Assembly: GCA_964391805.1 (NCBI GenBank)
Contig: CAYMNK010000004.1
Location: forward strand, 1-64,000
Direction: 5' to 3'
DNA from: RUG14300 sp964391805
GTDB taxonomy: Bacteria; Bacillota; Clostridia; Christensenellales; CAG-1252
DNA: 64,000 nucleotides
Under the pieces are notes generated by a model. The model saw only the letters and a list, made by a program, of their open reading frames with translations. It did no database searches and was not told the DNA's origin. Both the position numbers and the translations under genes were made by a program. Below are positions 23,220 to 31,529 of the stretch, in pieces (within the stretch, counting starts at the first letter, position 1; each line of letters opens with the position of its first letter).

Positions 23220-23992
23220 TTTTAGCTTTAGATGTAGGTAATACAAATATTAAAATCGCACTTGCACTATATAATGAAATAGTGATGAGTTGGCGTATAT
23301 CTGCAAAACAATCGAGAACAGCAGATGAATTCGGTATAGAGTTATCTAACCTACTTTCATCCAAAAACTATTCAATTACAGATATTGACGGAGTAATTAT
23401 ATCAAGCGTTGTTCCTACCCTAAATTACACACTTGTTCACGCCATCACCTATTACATTGGGGTAAAACCTATTATAGTATCTCATGAATTAAATACAGGT
23501 ATATCTATAAAGTACAATCCCCCCTCTTCATTAGGTGCGGATAGAATCGCTAACGCCGTAGGTGCATACTACACATATTGCAGTGAATCGGCTACGCCAT
23601 GTATTATAATCGACTTTGGAACGGCAACGACTTTCGGCGTTATTAACAAAAATGCGGAATTTATAGGAGGTTGTATTGCTCCCGGTATAAAAACAAGTCT
23701 CGAAGCCTTATCTACAAAAGCTGCAAAATTACCCTTAGTAGAATTGGTACGCCCAACATCTGCAATCGCTAACGATACTATTAAAAACCTACAATCAGGT
23801 GTTATTATCGGATTTAAAGGATTGGTCAAAGAAATAATCGGTGAATTTAAAAAGGAATTACAATCTACCGATATAAAGGTTATTGCAACCGGAGGATTGA
23901 CACAACTTATCGACGACGAATCATTTATAGACATTCTCGATCGCTCGTTAACGCTAAAAGGCTTAATAAAGTTATACGAATTAAACAAATAG
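23216..23992 (+). CDS. coaX: Type III pantothenate kinase
   Basis: The first step of coenzyme A synthesis, phosphorylating pantothenate with ATP; type III enzymes are not feedback-inhibited by CoA. The 258-residue protein has the phosphate loop DVGNTNIKIAL (about 5-15), GADRIANAVGAYY (about 106-118) and IIDFGTATTFGVI (about 133-145), all diagnostic of the ASKHA-fold CoaX. It overlaps the mreB-like gene by 4 bp and ends just before a perfect inverted repeat. The window also holds coaBC, the next two steps of the pathway. Confidence 0.95.
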   Translation: MILALDVGNTNIKIALALYNEIVMSWRISAKQSRTADEFGIELSNLLSSKNYSITDIDGVIISSVVPTLNYTLVHAITYYIGVKPIIVSHELNTGISIKYNPPSSLGADRIANAVGAYYTYCSESATPCIIIDFGTATTFGVINKNAEFIGGCIAPGIKTSLEALSTKAAKLPLVELVRPTSAIANDTIKNLQSGVIIGFKGLVKEIIGEFKKELQSTDIKVIATGGLTQLIDDESFIDILDRSLTLKGLIKLYELNK

Positions 23993-24000
23993 CTTAACTC

Positions 24001-24038
24001 ATAACAAAAAAATCCGCTCTAACGGATTTTTTTGTTAT
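24001..24038. terminator. Bidirectional terminator between coaX and spoVM-rpe
   Basis: A perfect 16-bp inverted repeat with the loop CTCTAA: arms 24001-24016 and 24023-24038, core ATCCG/CGGAT flanked by seven As and seven Ts. It works on both strands, ending coaX (stop 9 bp before) and the minus-strand operon. The last codons and stop of the proposed spoVM lie inside it. Confidence 0.9.
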
Positions 24039-24108
24039 GTAATAAATTTTTGATTGTACGTAAAATTGTCTTAATGATCTCGGGCGGATCAATGCATATG
24101 AATTTCAA
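24019..24108 (-). CDS. spoVM: Probable spore morphogenesis peptide SpoVM (29 aa)
   Basis: A 29-codon frame opens at a TTG (24108) six bases after a perfect AGGAGG (24120-24115). The peptide reads MKFICIDPPEIIKTILRTIK then NLLHNKKIR. Against Bacillus SpoVM (26 aa), residues Met1, Lys2, Phe3, Ile6, Pro9, Ile15 and Arg17 are the same; Pro9 is the known kink of the amphipathic helix. It lies just after rsgA-rpe, exactly where Bacillus has spoVM (rsgA-rpe-thiN-spoVM). SpoVM marks the outer forespore membrane and anchors SpoIVA, whose gene is at 53728. Unusual points are the TTG start, acidic residues at 7 and 10 and a stop inside the terminator. Confidence 0.72.
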   Translation of the reverse strand: MKFICIDPPEIIKTILRTIKNLLHNKKIR

Positions 24109-24120
24109 TTATGACCTCCT

Positions 24121-24155
24121 TATCAAACAAGAAAAAAAACAAACTTGTCTTGATA
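24121..24155 (-). promoter_or_regulatory. Stem-loop abutting the spoVM ribosome site
   Basis: On the minus strand TATCAAGACAAG (24155-24144) pairs with CTTGTTTGATA (24131-24121), 11 bp with one bulged base and a U-rich 12-nt loop. The stem ends exactly one base before AGGAGG (24120-24115). It could limit ribosome access, protect the mRNA 3' of rpe, or act as a partial terminator thanks to the U-rich loop. Confidence 0.5.
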
Positions 24156-24189
24156 CAGTATATGCATTAACCGTCAATTCGGTAACAAG

Positions 24190-24828
24190 TTAACCCTTGA
24201 TATTTTTAAGTGCTTGTTTTGGATCGGGTGCATTAAAAATAGCACTTCCCGCCACCAAAATATTAACGCCTGCAGAAACGATCTCATGTGCATTCTGTTC
24301 GTTTACACCGCCATCTAATTCAATGTCGATTTCAGGATACAATTTACGAAGAGTTCTTACCTTATCCAATACTTCGGGAATGAATTTTTGACCGCCAAAT
24401 CCGGGGAATACACCCATTATCAAAACCATATCAATTAAATCAATATATGGTAGTACTAAGTCAATGCCTTTATCGGGATTAAGAACCAATCCAACCTTTT
24501 TACCCTTGTTTTTAATCAATTCTATAGCGCGACGCGTATCTTTAGATGCATCGGGATGAAAACTGACGATATCTGCCCCGCTATCGCAAAATCTCTCAAC
24601 ATAATTTTCAGGCTCAACTATCATCAAATGAACATCGAGCGTCAAGGTCGTATAAGGCCTAACCGCCTTACACATAGGCATACCGAACGTTATATTATTG
24701 ACATACACGCCGTCCATAACATCGAAATGTACATAATCGGCACCCCATTGTTCGGTTTTACGAATGGTATCCGCCATATTGGCAAAATCACCTGATAAAA
24801 TACTTGGTGCAATCTTAGTCTTTGTCAT
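24190..24828 (-). CDS. rpe: Ribulose-phosphate 3-epimerase
   Basis: Interconverts ribulose 5-phosphate and xylulose 5-phosphate in the pentose phosphate pathway. The 212-residue TIM barrel shows IAPSILSGDFANMAD, the metal-binding HFDVMDGVYVNNITFG (about 34-49), VHLMIVEPENY, IMGVFPGFGGQKFI (the common form is MSVNPGFGGQ, so Val-Asn is changed to Val-Phe) and ELDGGVNEQNA. It overlaps the rsgA stop by 14 bp. The linkage to rsgA is conserved in Firmicutes. Confidence 0.95.
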   Translation of the reverse strand: MTKTKIAPSILSGDFANMADTIRKTEQWGADYVHFDVMDGVYVNNITFGMPMCKAVRPYTTLTLDVHLMIVEPENYVERFCDSGADIVSFHPDASKDTRRAIELIKNKGKKVGLVLNPDKGIDLVLPYIDLIDMVLIMGVFPGFGGQKFIPEVLDKVRTLRKLYPEIDIELDGGVNEQNAHEIVSAGVNILVAGSAIFNAPDPKQALKNIKG

Positions 24829-25666
24829 TTTTACGTGCTCCTATTATGGTTAAGTATCTATAATACCTATTAAGATCCAATTTGCGATGTTTTACTGCTG
24901 TGCGTATAGCACACTCAGGTTCGGATATATGTAAACAAGAACGATATTTACACGGAACAAACTTCATAAAATCGGGGTAGTAAAGCCAAATTTCCTCTCT
25001 TTTAGGAAGTCCCTCGGTAAGCAAAGAGAAACCACATGTGTCGATTATTTGAAAATCGTCGTTTACTTTATATATTTGTACATGTCTCGTTGTATTACGC
25101 CCACGCAAGATTCTTGACAATTCTCCCGTTTGCTCGTTTAGCGAACATATCGAATTCAAAATCGAAGTTTTGCCGACTGCCGACTGTCCCGAAAAACACA
25201 CCGTTCCTTTTAGGTTATTTACAAGCTCTCTCAACCCTTGATCGTTAACAGCCGATACTGCATATATATCCACAAATTCACCGTAAACAGCTTTAACATA
25301 GTCATATACATTTTTGTCTAAATCAATCTTGTTTACGCAAATTACAGGTTTTATACCGATATCAAAGCAAGTCAAAAGTAGTTTGTCGAGTAAATAATAA
25401 TCCGGTTCAGGTTCGCTTGCTAAAACTATAACCAAAACATCGATATTACTTACCGGGGGACGAATAAGTGCATTCTTACGAGGTAAAACATCAGTTATGA
25501 GCCAATTATGCTCATAAGTCAACTCTACATAATCGCCTATCAAGATAGAATCTTCTTCTCTCTTGAATAAACCCCTTGCGTAGCAAACTATCAATTCTTC
25601 ATCAGTCTCGACCGAAAATTTTCCACCTACGCCCTTAATTACTCGTCCATTAATCTTTCTTTCCAA
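24815..25666 (-). CDS. rsgA: Ribosome-small-subunit GTPase RsgA
   Basis: A late 30S assembly GTPase with a circularly permuted G domain. Motifs occur in the permuted order: VNKIDL (G4), GQSAVGKTSI (G1) and DTCGF (G3). An OB fold precedes (RVIKGVGGKFSVE) and a C-terminal zinc site follows (CKYRSCLHISEPEC). I chose the TTG at 25666 because GGAGAA stands 7 bases upstream; a GTG eight codons earlier has no such site. Either start lies inside the end of rlmN. prpC and prkC, which lie between rlmN and rsgA in Bacillus, are absent. Confidence 0.92.
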   Translation of the reverse strand: MERKINGRVIKGVGGKFSVETDEELIVCYARGLFKREEDSILIGDYVELTYEHNWLITDVLPRKNALIRPPVSNIDVLVIVLASEPEPDYYLLDKLLLTCFDIGIKPVICVNKIDLDKNVYDYVKAVYGEFVDIYAVSAVNDQGLRELVNNLKGTVCFSGQSAVGKTSILNSICSLNEQTGELSRILRGRNTTRHVQIYKVNDDFQIIDTCGFSLLTEGLPKREEIWLYYPDFMKFVPCKYRSCLHISEPECAIRTAVKHRKLDLNRYYRYLTIIGARKNDKD

Positions 25667-26690
25667 TATATTTTCTCCTAAGTTGTCCACAGGCTCCGCT
25701 TATATCGTCGCCCATAGTTCTACGAATGGTACAAGATACTCCGGCTTTTTCAAGATAACCTTGGAATTTTTTAACCTTATCTTCAGACGTTCCCCTAAGA
25801 TTACGCTCTTTGACATAATTTAAAGCAATCAAATTTACATGAGTCGGGAAACCCTTTACAAGTTCGGCAAGCCTTTTAGCTGTAGGTTCGGAATCATTAA
25901 CACCGGCTATTAGGGAATATTCGAATATAACCCTTCTTCCGGTAGCCTCAAAATACTTTTTTGCACTCTCAATAAGTTTCTTGGTATTGAAGGCTTTGTT
26001 GATAGGCATTATCTCGTTACGAATTTCGTCTGTAGGTGCATGCAATGAAAACGTAAGTGTTACAAATAGCTTATCTTCAATAAGTCTATCCACTCCGCTA
26101 AGCAAACCACATGTCGATAACGAAATATTCCTAAAACTTATATTCAAACCTTTTTCGTTATTGACAAGTCTTAAAAACTCCGCTACATTATCGTAATTAT
26201 CAAAAGGTTCTCCGCTTCCCATCAAAACAATATTGGTAATCTCGCGATTTTTTAAGTTACCGCCTAAACTTCTATTTACGGTTAATACCTCTGAAAGTAT
26301 TTCGCCGGCGGTTAAATTTCGTACTAACCCGTCTAACCCCGAAGCACAAAAAGCACAATTCATTCTACAACCGACTTGAGTCGATACGCATATGGTATTA
26401 CCGTATTTGTATTTCATCAATACTCCCTCTATGACGTTACCGTCATTGAGTAAAAATAGAAATTTTTGAGTTCCGTCCTTGGATACTAATTTTTTAAGTA
26501 TAGAAACGCCCTGTGCGGTGTATTCTTCTGATAATTTTTGTACAAAAGATGAAGGTAAGTTAGTCATTTCAGACAGCTCTTTACCTGAATTGATTCCCTC
26601 ATACAGTTGTGTCGCTCTAAAAGCTTTTTCTCCGTATTGAGTACATAATTCTTTTAGTTTATCAAGACTTAAGTCCGCTAAAACCTTCAT
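25650..26690 (-). CDS. rlmN: 23S rRNA/tRNA adenine-C2 methyltransferase RlmN
   Basis: A radical-SAM enzyme that methylates A2503 of 23S rRNA and A37 of some tRNAs. The 346-residue protein has the cluster motif CRMNCAFC (C-x3-C-x2-C), the GSGEPFDNYDNV stretch, LHAPTDEIRNEIMPIN and the C-terminal GACGQL with the methyl-carrying Cys. The other catalytic Cys is in the C-terminal SGACG block as expected. Its start overlaps rsmB by 1 bp. Confidence 0.96.
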   Translation of the reverse strand: MKVLADLSLDKLKELCTQYGEKAFRATQLYEGINSGKELSEMTNLPSSFVQKLSEEYTAQGVSILKKLVSKDGTQKFLFLLNDGNVIEGVLMKYKYGNTICVSTQVGCRMNCAFCASGLDGLVRNLTAGEILSEVLTVNRSLGGNLKNREITNIVLMGSGEPFDNYDNVAEFLRLVNNEKGLNISFRNISLSTCGLLSGVDRLIEDKLFVTLTFSLHAPTDEIRNEIMPINKAFNTKKLIESAKKYFEATGRRVIFEYSLIAGVNDSEPTAKRLAELVKGFPTHVNLIALNYVKERNLRGTSEDKVKKFQGYLEKAGVSCTIRRTMGDDISGACGQLRRKYIGKKD

Positions 26691-27952
26691 TACTTTCTCC
26701 TTAGATTTGCAACAAAGAATCCGTCGTCGCCATATTCATTGTTAGTAAAAGTAAAATATCCCTTATCATCGGGTAATATATTAGATTTTTCAAGCGAGAA
26801 ATCCAAATGTTTCGATAAGAAACTATTTACTATTTCCTCATTCTCTCGTTTTAAATTAGAACATGTCGAATAAACAAGTTTACCGCCATGTTTTACATAT
26901 TTCGATGCTGTTTCCAGAAGTTTGGATTGCAACACGTTAAGTTCGCTAAGCCCCTCTGGCGTTCTGTTTAATATGATATCGGGATTACCGTTAAGAACAC
27001 CCAATCCGGAGCATGGAGCATCCAATAAAACATAATTGAATTTATCAATCCATTGAGAATTAATAGCAGTAGAATCGGCTACCGACGTTATAATATTATT
27101 CACTCCCATTCTCTTAGCATATTCGAGAATTAACCGTACTCTATGATCATGAACGTCCTGAGAATAGACATTAATATCGGGATAATTCTCCGCTATATAT
27201 ATACTTTTACCGCCGGGAGCTGCACATAGATCCAAAACATCGTCATTAACACCACAATCGGTAAGCACTTTACATATATTGATGCTATCCAATGCCATTA
27301 CCGTAACTGCACCGCTATTAATCAAATCGCTTAAATTATCGGTAGATTGAATAAGAAAACCACAAGATGTATTCTTATATCTTATTTTTCTACTGTTGCA
27401 TATCGAAATAAATTCTTCGGTCGATATCTTAGAATTGTTAAGTCTGATATGTGTATGCTTATAATTATTCTCAAACAATTTAAGAGTTCCCTCTAAACTA
27501 TATTCACTAATATATTCCTCTAACAACCAAAGCGGAAGATTTAGCCTAATAGAGTGTCCCTCTAAACCACACGGTAAATCATTTTTTTGTTTAATATACG
27601 CTTTAAGCGTAGCATTTACAAAGCCGGCTTGCTCTTTTTTAATACCCTTTACAAGTTCGACAATTTCATTGACAGCTGCATACTCGGGTATCGAATCCAT
27701 GTATTTTATGTAATACATTCCCAAACGTAAGCATATTCTGACAGAAGGTCTCGGTGCTTTTTTACATAATCTTTTTAGCATGTACGAAAACTCTTCGTGA
27801 TGCTCTAATACGCCATACACCGATTTGGTGAGCATTGCCTTATCTTTGTTGTCAAGGTATCGATACAAGTCGTTTAGTACGATTGAACAGTATGCTCCGT
27901 CTTTGTAAACGGATGATAGTGCTTGATATGCAAATAACAAATAGTTTTTCAT
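26690..27952 (-). CDS. rsmB: 16S rRNA cytosine-C5 methyltransferase RsmB
   Basis: Methylates C967 of 16S rRNA. The 420-residue protein has the N-terminal NusB-like domain (to about 135) that RsmB carries, then a class I SAM domain with VLDLCAAPGGKSIYIAE and the two NOL1/NOP2/SUN cysteines in LDAPCSGLGVL and YSTCSNLKREN. The end is FFVANLRRK. The gene lies between fmt (2-bp gap) and rlmN, as in Bacillus. Confidence 0.94.
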   Translation of the reverse strand: MKNYLLFAYQALSSVYKDGAYCSIVLNDLYRYLDNKDKAMLTKSVYGVLEHHEEFSYMLKRLCKKAPRPSVRICLRLGMYYIKYMDSIPEYAAVNEIVELVKGIKKEQAGFVNATLKAYIKQKNDLPCGLEGHSIRLNLPLWLLEEYISEYSLEGTLKLFENNYKHTHIRLNNSKISTEEFISICNSRKIRYKNTSCGFLIQSTDNLSDLINSGAVTVMALDSINICKVLTDCGVNDDVLDLCAAPGGKSIYIAENYPDINVYSQDVHDHRVRLILEYAKRMGVNNIITSVADSTAINSQWIDKFNYVLLDAPCSGLGVLNGNPDIILNRTPEGLSELNVLQSKLLETASKYVKHGGKLVYSTCSNLKRENEEIVNSFLSKHLDFSLEKSNILPDDKGYFTFTNNEYGDDGFFVANLRRK

Positions 27953-27954
27953 AT

Positions 27955-28881
27955 TTATTTATTCGAATTAAATACGATACCTTTTAAATCATGTCCGAGA
28001 ATAAAGGATTCTGCGTTCATTTTTTTACCGCCCTCTTCTTGAACCTCGGTCAATCTTATCGAACCGCCTTTACAACTGACGATTATTCCGTTTTTAGAAT
28101 CACAATATACTACCGTTCCGTTAGCGCAATCATATTGTTTATCAAGTGCAACCATCTTATGTATTTTGAACAACTTTCCGTCGGGCAAATACGTATATGC
28201 ACTCGGCCAAGGATTTAAACCGAATACGAGGCGTCTGATTTCTTCGGGTGTCTTGTCAAAGCTCAATAAACCATATTCCTTAGTGAATTTTTCACAAAAA
28301 GTCGGCTCTCCTTGTTGAGGTGTAAAAATAGCAGTTCCGTTTTTAATCATTTTTAGACCTTTTACGAGAGCTTCGGCACCGATTACAGCCAACCTTTCAA
28401 ATAATTCGCCCGATGTTTCGTCAATTGCAATAGGTGTCTTTTCTACAAGAAGTATATCTCCGGAATCCATTTCGAATTCGGTTCTCATTATAGCTACACC
28501 GCTTTCTTTTTCACCGTTAAGTACTGCGCTTTGAACCGGGCTTGCTCCTCTATACTTAGGCAATAATGAACCGTGTACATTGATGACACCGTATTTAGGC
28601 AAAGCAAGAACTTTTCTATAAAGAAAATGACCGAATGCACATGTAACTATACAATCGGGTTCCAAAGACTTGAGTGTTTCAAATCCGTCCTTACTTATGT
28701 TTTCACATTGAAAAACTTTTAAACCGAGTTTTTGTGCTTCTACCTTGACCGGAGGACAAATAGTACCACGTCTATTACCTCTATCGGGTTGAGTAAAAAC
28801 TCCGACAACGTCAAAGTGTTCGTTGACCGCTCTTAATGAAGGTATTGCAAAATCGGGTGTTCCACAAAAAACAATTCTCAT
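27955..28881 (-). CDS. fmt: Methionyl-tRNA formyltransferase
   Basis: Formylates initiator Met-tRNA with 10-formyltetrahydrofolate. The 308-residue protein begins MRIVFCGTPDFAIPSLRAV and has the formyl-transfer loop NVHGSLLPKYRGASPVQSA with the catalytic Asn and His, then a C-terminal oligonucleotide-binding domain. It overlaps def by 4 bp; the two enzymes add and remove the same formyl group. Confidence 0.97.
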   Translation of the reverse strand: MRIVFCGTPDFAIPSLRAVNEHFDVVGVFTQPDRGNRRGTICPPVKVEAQKLGLKVFQCENISKDGFETLKSLEPDCIVTCAFGHFLYRKVLALPKYGVINVHGSLLPKYRGASPVQSAVLNGEKESGVAIMRTEFEMDSGDILLVEKTPIAIDETSGELFERLAVIGAEALVKGLKMIKNGTAIFTPQQGEPTFCEKFTKEYGLLSFDKTPEEIRRLVFGLNPWPSAYTYLPDGKLFKIHKMVALDKQYDCANGTVVYCDSKNGIIVSCKGGSIRLTEVQEEGGKKMNAESFILGHDLKGIVFNSNK

Positions 28882-29324
28882 TTCTTAACTGCCTTATCGT
28901 AAAATAGTATTCCGTCCAAGTGATCGGTTTCATGACAAACGACGCGTGCATTAAACTCTTCGAGTTCTCTTACATGTTCTACTCCGTTTCTATCAAAGTA
29001 TTTCAATGAAATATACTTTGGTCTTTCGACATCCTCGTATTTTTTAGGACAACTCAAACAACCTTCGGCACCTATTTGCGATCCACTCTTAGCGACGATA
29101 ACAGGATTCACTATTTCCAAAATCTCACCACCATTAAGTTCACAAATAGCGAATCTTTTCATAAATCCGATTTGAGGTGCAGCTAAGCCTACTCCGTCCG
29201 CTTTTTTCATAGTTTCGAGCATATCATCAAGAATTCTACCGAGTTTAGAATCAAATTCGGTAACTTCTCTGCACTTTTTCCTTAATAGAGGATCTCCGTC
29301 CTTAACTATATCTCTTATAGCCAT
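28878..29324 (-). CDS. def: Peptide deformylase
   Basis: Removes the N-formyl group from nascent proteins. The 148-residue protein shows all three metal-site motifs: GVGLAAPQIG (about 42-51), EGCLSCP with the metal Cys, and CHETDHLDG with HExxH. The Ser-Cys after the usual EGCLS block (normally EGCLSxP) is normal variation. Lies between priA and fmt. Confidence 0.97.
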   Translation of the reverse strand: MAIRDIVKDGDPLLRKKCREVTEFDSKLGRILDDMLETMKKADGVGLAAPQIGFMKRFAICELNGGEILEIVNPVIVAKSGSQIGAEGCLSCPKKYEDVERPKYISLKYFDRNGVEHVRELEEFNARVVCHETDHLDGILFYDKAVKK

Positions 29325-29336
29325 ACCATTCTCCTA

Positions 29337-31529
29337 TTAACTAAGATTTTGAGGGTTTTGTTCGACAAAAACCGTCACACCCTTAAACTTATTATTATTT
29401 ACTATTCTGTAGATTTCAGACGTCATTTCTTCGGCTGTCTCCGTCTTCAGTTTAGCAATAATTTGATATCTAAATTTATTTTCAACTTTTTTTACAGGTG
29501 ACTTCATAGCCTTAAGGGATACGAATGCACCTGTATGGTCGTTTGATAATTGTCGCATTTCGCTAACCGTAGCTTTAGTTGCCTCGAAAACATGGTCCTC
29601 GTTTACGTCGGCAAAAAGCACCCTGATTATTTTCACAAACGGAGGAAACATCGTTACTTCACGAACATTTATCTCCTTTTTGTAAAAACCTTCGTAATCA
29701 TATCTCGACGCATAATAAAACACATAATGATTAGGCGAATAACTTTGTAAAATTACCCTTCCCAGTAACTTATCACGACCGGCTCGTCCTGCTACCTGTG
29801 TGACTAATTGGAAAGTCCTTTCGACAGCCATGTAGTCACCTATGTATAAACTCAAGTCGGCATCGAGTATTCCCACAAACGTTACCTTAGGAAAATCGTG
29901 TCCCTTTGCTATCATTTGAGTACCAACTAATATATCGGCTTCACCGTTTTTAAACGATGTCAAAATAGATAAATGCCCCGTTTTTCCTCGTGTTGTATCG
30001 TTATCCATCCGAATAAATCTCGCACGCGGAAACAGTTTTTGAAGATCGGCTACTATTTTTTCGGTACCGTCCCTTCCGTATCGAATGCTATCGCTTCCGC
30101 ATTCGGGACACACGCGAGGCACAGTAAATTGAGAACCGCAATAATGGCATTTAAGTCTATTTTCCTCTTTGTGATATGTAAGCGAAACATCACATTGATC
30201 GCATTTCAACACAAAGCCACACTTCCTACACATCATAAAAGACGAATAACCTCGTCTATTAATAAATACCATTGCTTGCTCGCCTTTATCAATGGTTTGT
30301 TTGATACCCTCGACAAACGCTTCGGATAGAATAGTGCGATTGCCTTTTTTGATTTCTTCGCACATGTCAACTATCTCAATTTGAGGCAAAACGCGCTTGT
30401 TAACTCTATTTTGCATTCTAACAAGCCTTGACTTACCGTCTACAGCCTGTTTATAACTCGACATCGAAGGCGTTGCCGAACCTTTAACCAATATCGCATT
30501 ATTATATTTTGCTCTAAACTCGGCAACTACCGCAGTATCGTAACGAGGATTACTTTCGCTCGTATATGATGAATCATGTTCCTCGTCGATAATGATAATT
30601 CCAACCGATTGAAGCGGTGCATATATAGCCGATCTCGCACCTACAGCAATCTTCGCCTTGCCGTTAAGCAAGCTTAGCCATTCATCATACCTTTCTCCTG
30701 CCGAAAGTCCGCTATGGAGCAATGCAACCTTATCCCCAAACCTACCTCTAAATCTATTCATAGTTTGAGGTGTCAAAGATATTTCGGGCACAAGCATTAT
30801 CGCGGTTTGCCCTTTTTCTAAAACTCGTTCGATGCAGTCGAGATACACTTCGGTTTTGCCAGAACCTGTAACACCGAACAGTAGGCTTTCGCCACCTTTC
30901 ATTATTTCGTTTACAGCGTTGACCTGTTCATCCGTAAGTTTAGGTTTTTTACCTTCTCCGTGCAGTTCGTTATATGGTTTACGCTGTACTATCTGTTCAA
31001 ATATTTGTATATATCCCTTGTCAGCTAACGTTTTTATTGCTTGAGCACCGAACTCTTGAGCCAAAGCCGAATGCCATTCCCAATCGATTCCGTATAATTT
31101 AGCCAACACGCCTCTTTGTGCAACTGCGTTTCCCCTTATCGACGATACGACTGTATCATAATCGAGATCATAGTTAAATCGAACCGCATTACGCACTAAC
31201 TCTTTGACCTTACCCCCTCTTAGTTGCACAGGAATAAACAGCCGTAATATATCTGCAAGTCGAAGATTGTATTTCTTTTGCATAAAATGCATAAGATCTA
31301 ACATCTCGGGTAACACAGCGGTAAATTCATCTAATCTACGATTGATATATTTAAGTTTATCGTAATCGGAACTTTCTTTAATTCTGACGACGATGCCCTC
31401 GATATTGCGATTTGCAAAATTGACCTCCACGCGATCACCTTCATGAATAGACAAGTCTTCGGGTATTAAATAATCGAACACTCTGTCCACTTCGCTATTA
31501 GATATGTCAACAATTACTTCTGCAACCAT
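29337..31529 (-). CDS. priA: Primosomal replication-restart helicase PriA
   Basis: Reloads the replisome at stalled forks. The 730-residue protein has an N-terminal DNA-binding domain, Walker A in GVTGSGKTEVYLDC, Walker B in IIIDEEHDSSY, ARSAIYAPL, a zinc-binding insert with paired cysteines (CRKCGFVLKCDQCD, then CHYCGSQFTVPRVCPECGS) and the late helicase motif QVAGRAGRD. It overlaps the coaBC stop by 16 bp. Confidence 0.96.
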   Translation of the reverse strand: MVAEVIVDISNSEVDRVFDYLIPEDLSIHEGDRVEVNFANRNIEGIVVRIKESSDYDKLKYINRRLDEFTAVLPEMLDLMHFMQKKYNLRLADILRLFIPVQLRGGKVKELVRNAVRFNYDLDYDTVVSSIRGNAVAQRGVLAKLYGIDWEWHSALAQEFGAQAIKTLADKGYIQIFEQIVQRKPYNELHGEGKKPKLTDEQVNAVNEIMKGGESLLFGVTGSGKTEVYLDCIERVLEKGQTAIMLVPEISLTPQTMNRFRGRFGDKVALLHSGLSAGERYDEWLSLLNGKAKIAVGARSAIYAPLQSVGIIIIDEEHDSSYTSESNPRYDTAVVAEFRAKYNNAILVKGSATPSMSSYKQAVDGKSRLVRMQNRVNKRVLPQIEIVDMCEEIKKGNRTILSEAFVEGIKQTIDKGEQAMVFINRRGYSSFMMCRKCGFVLKCDQCDVSLTYHKEENRLKCHYCGSQFTVPRVCPECGSDSIRYGRDGTEKIVADLQKLFPRARFIRMDNDTTRGKTGHLSILTSFKNGEADILVGTQMIAKGHDFPKVTFVGILDADLSLYIGDYMAVERTFQLVTQVAGRAGRDKLLGRVILQSYSPNHYVFYYASRYDYEGFYKKEINVREVTMFPPFVKIIRVLFADVNEDHVFEATKATVSEMRQLSNDHTGAFVSLKAMKSPVKKVENKFRYQIIAKLKTETAEEMTSEIYRIVNNNKFKGVTVFVEQNPQNLS

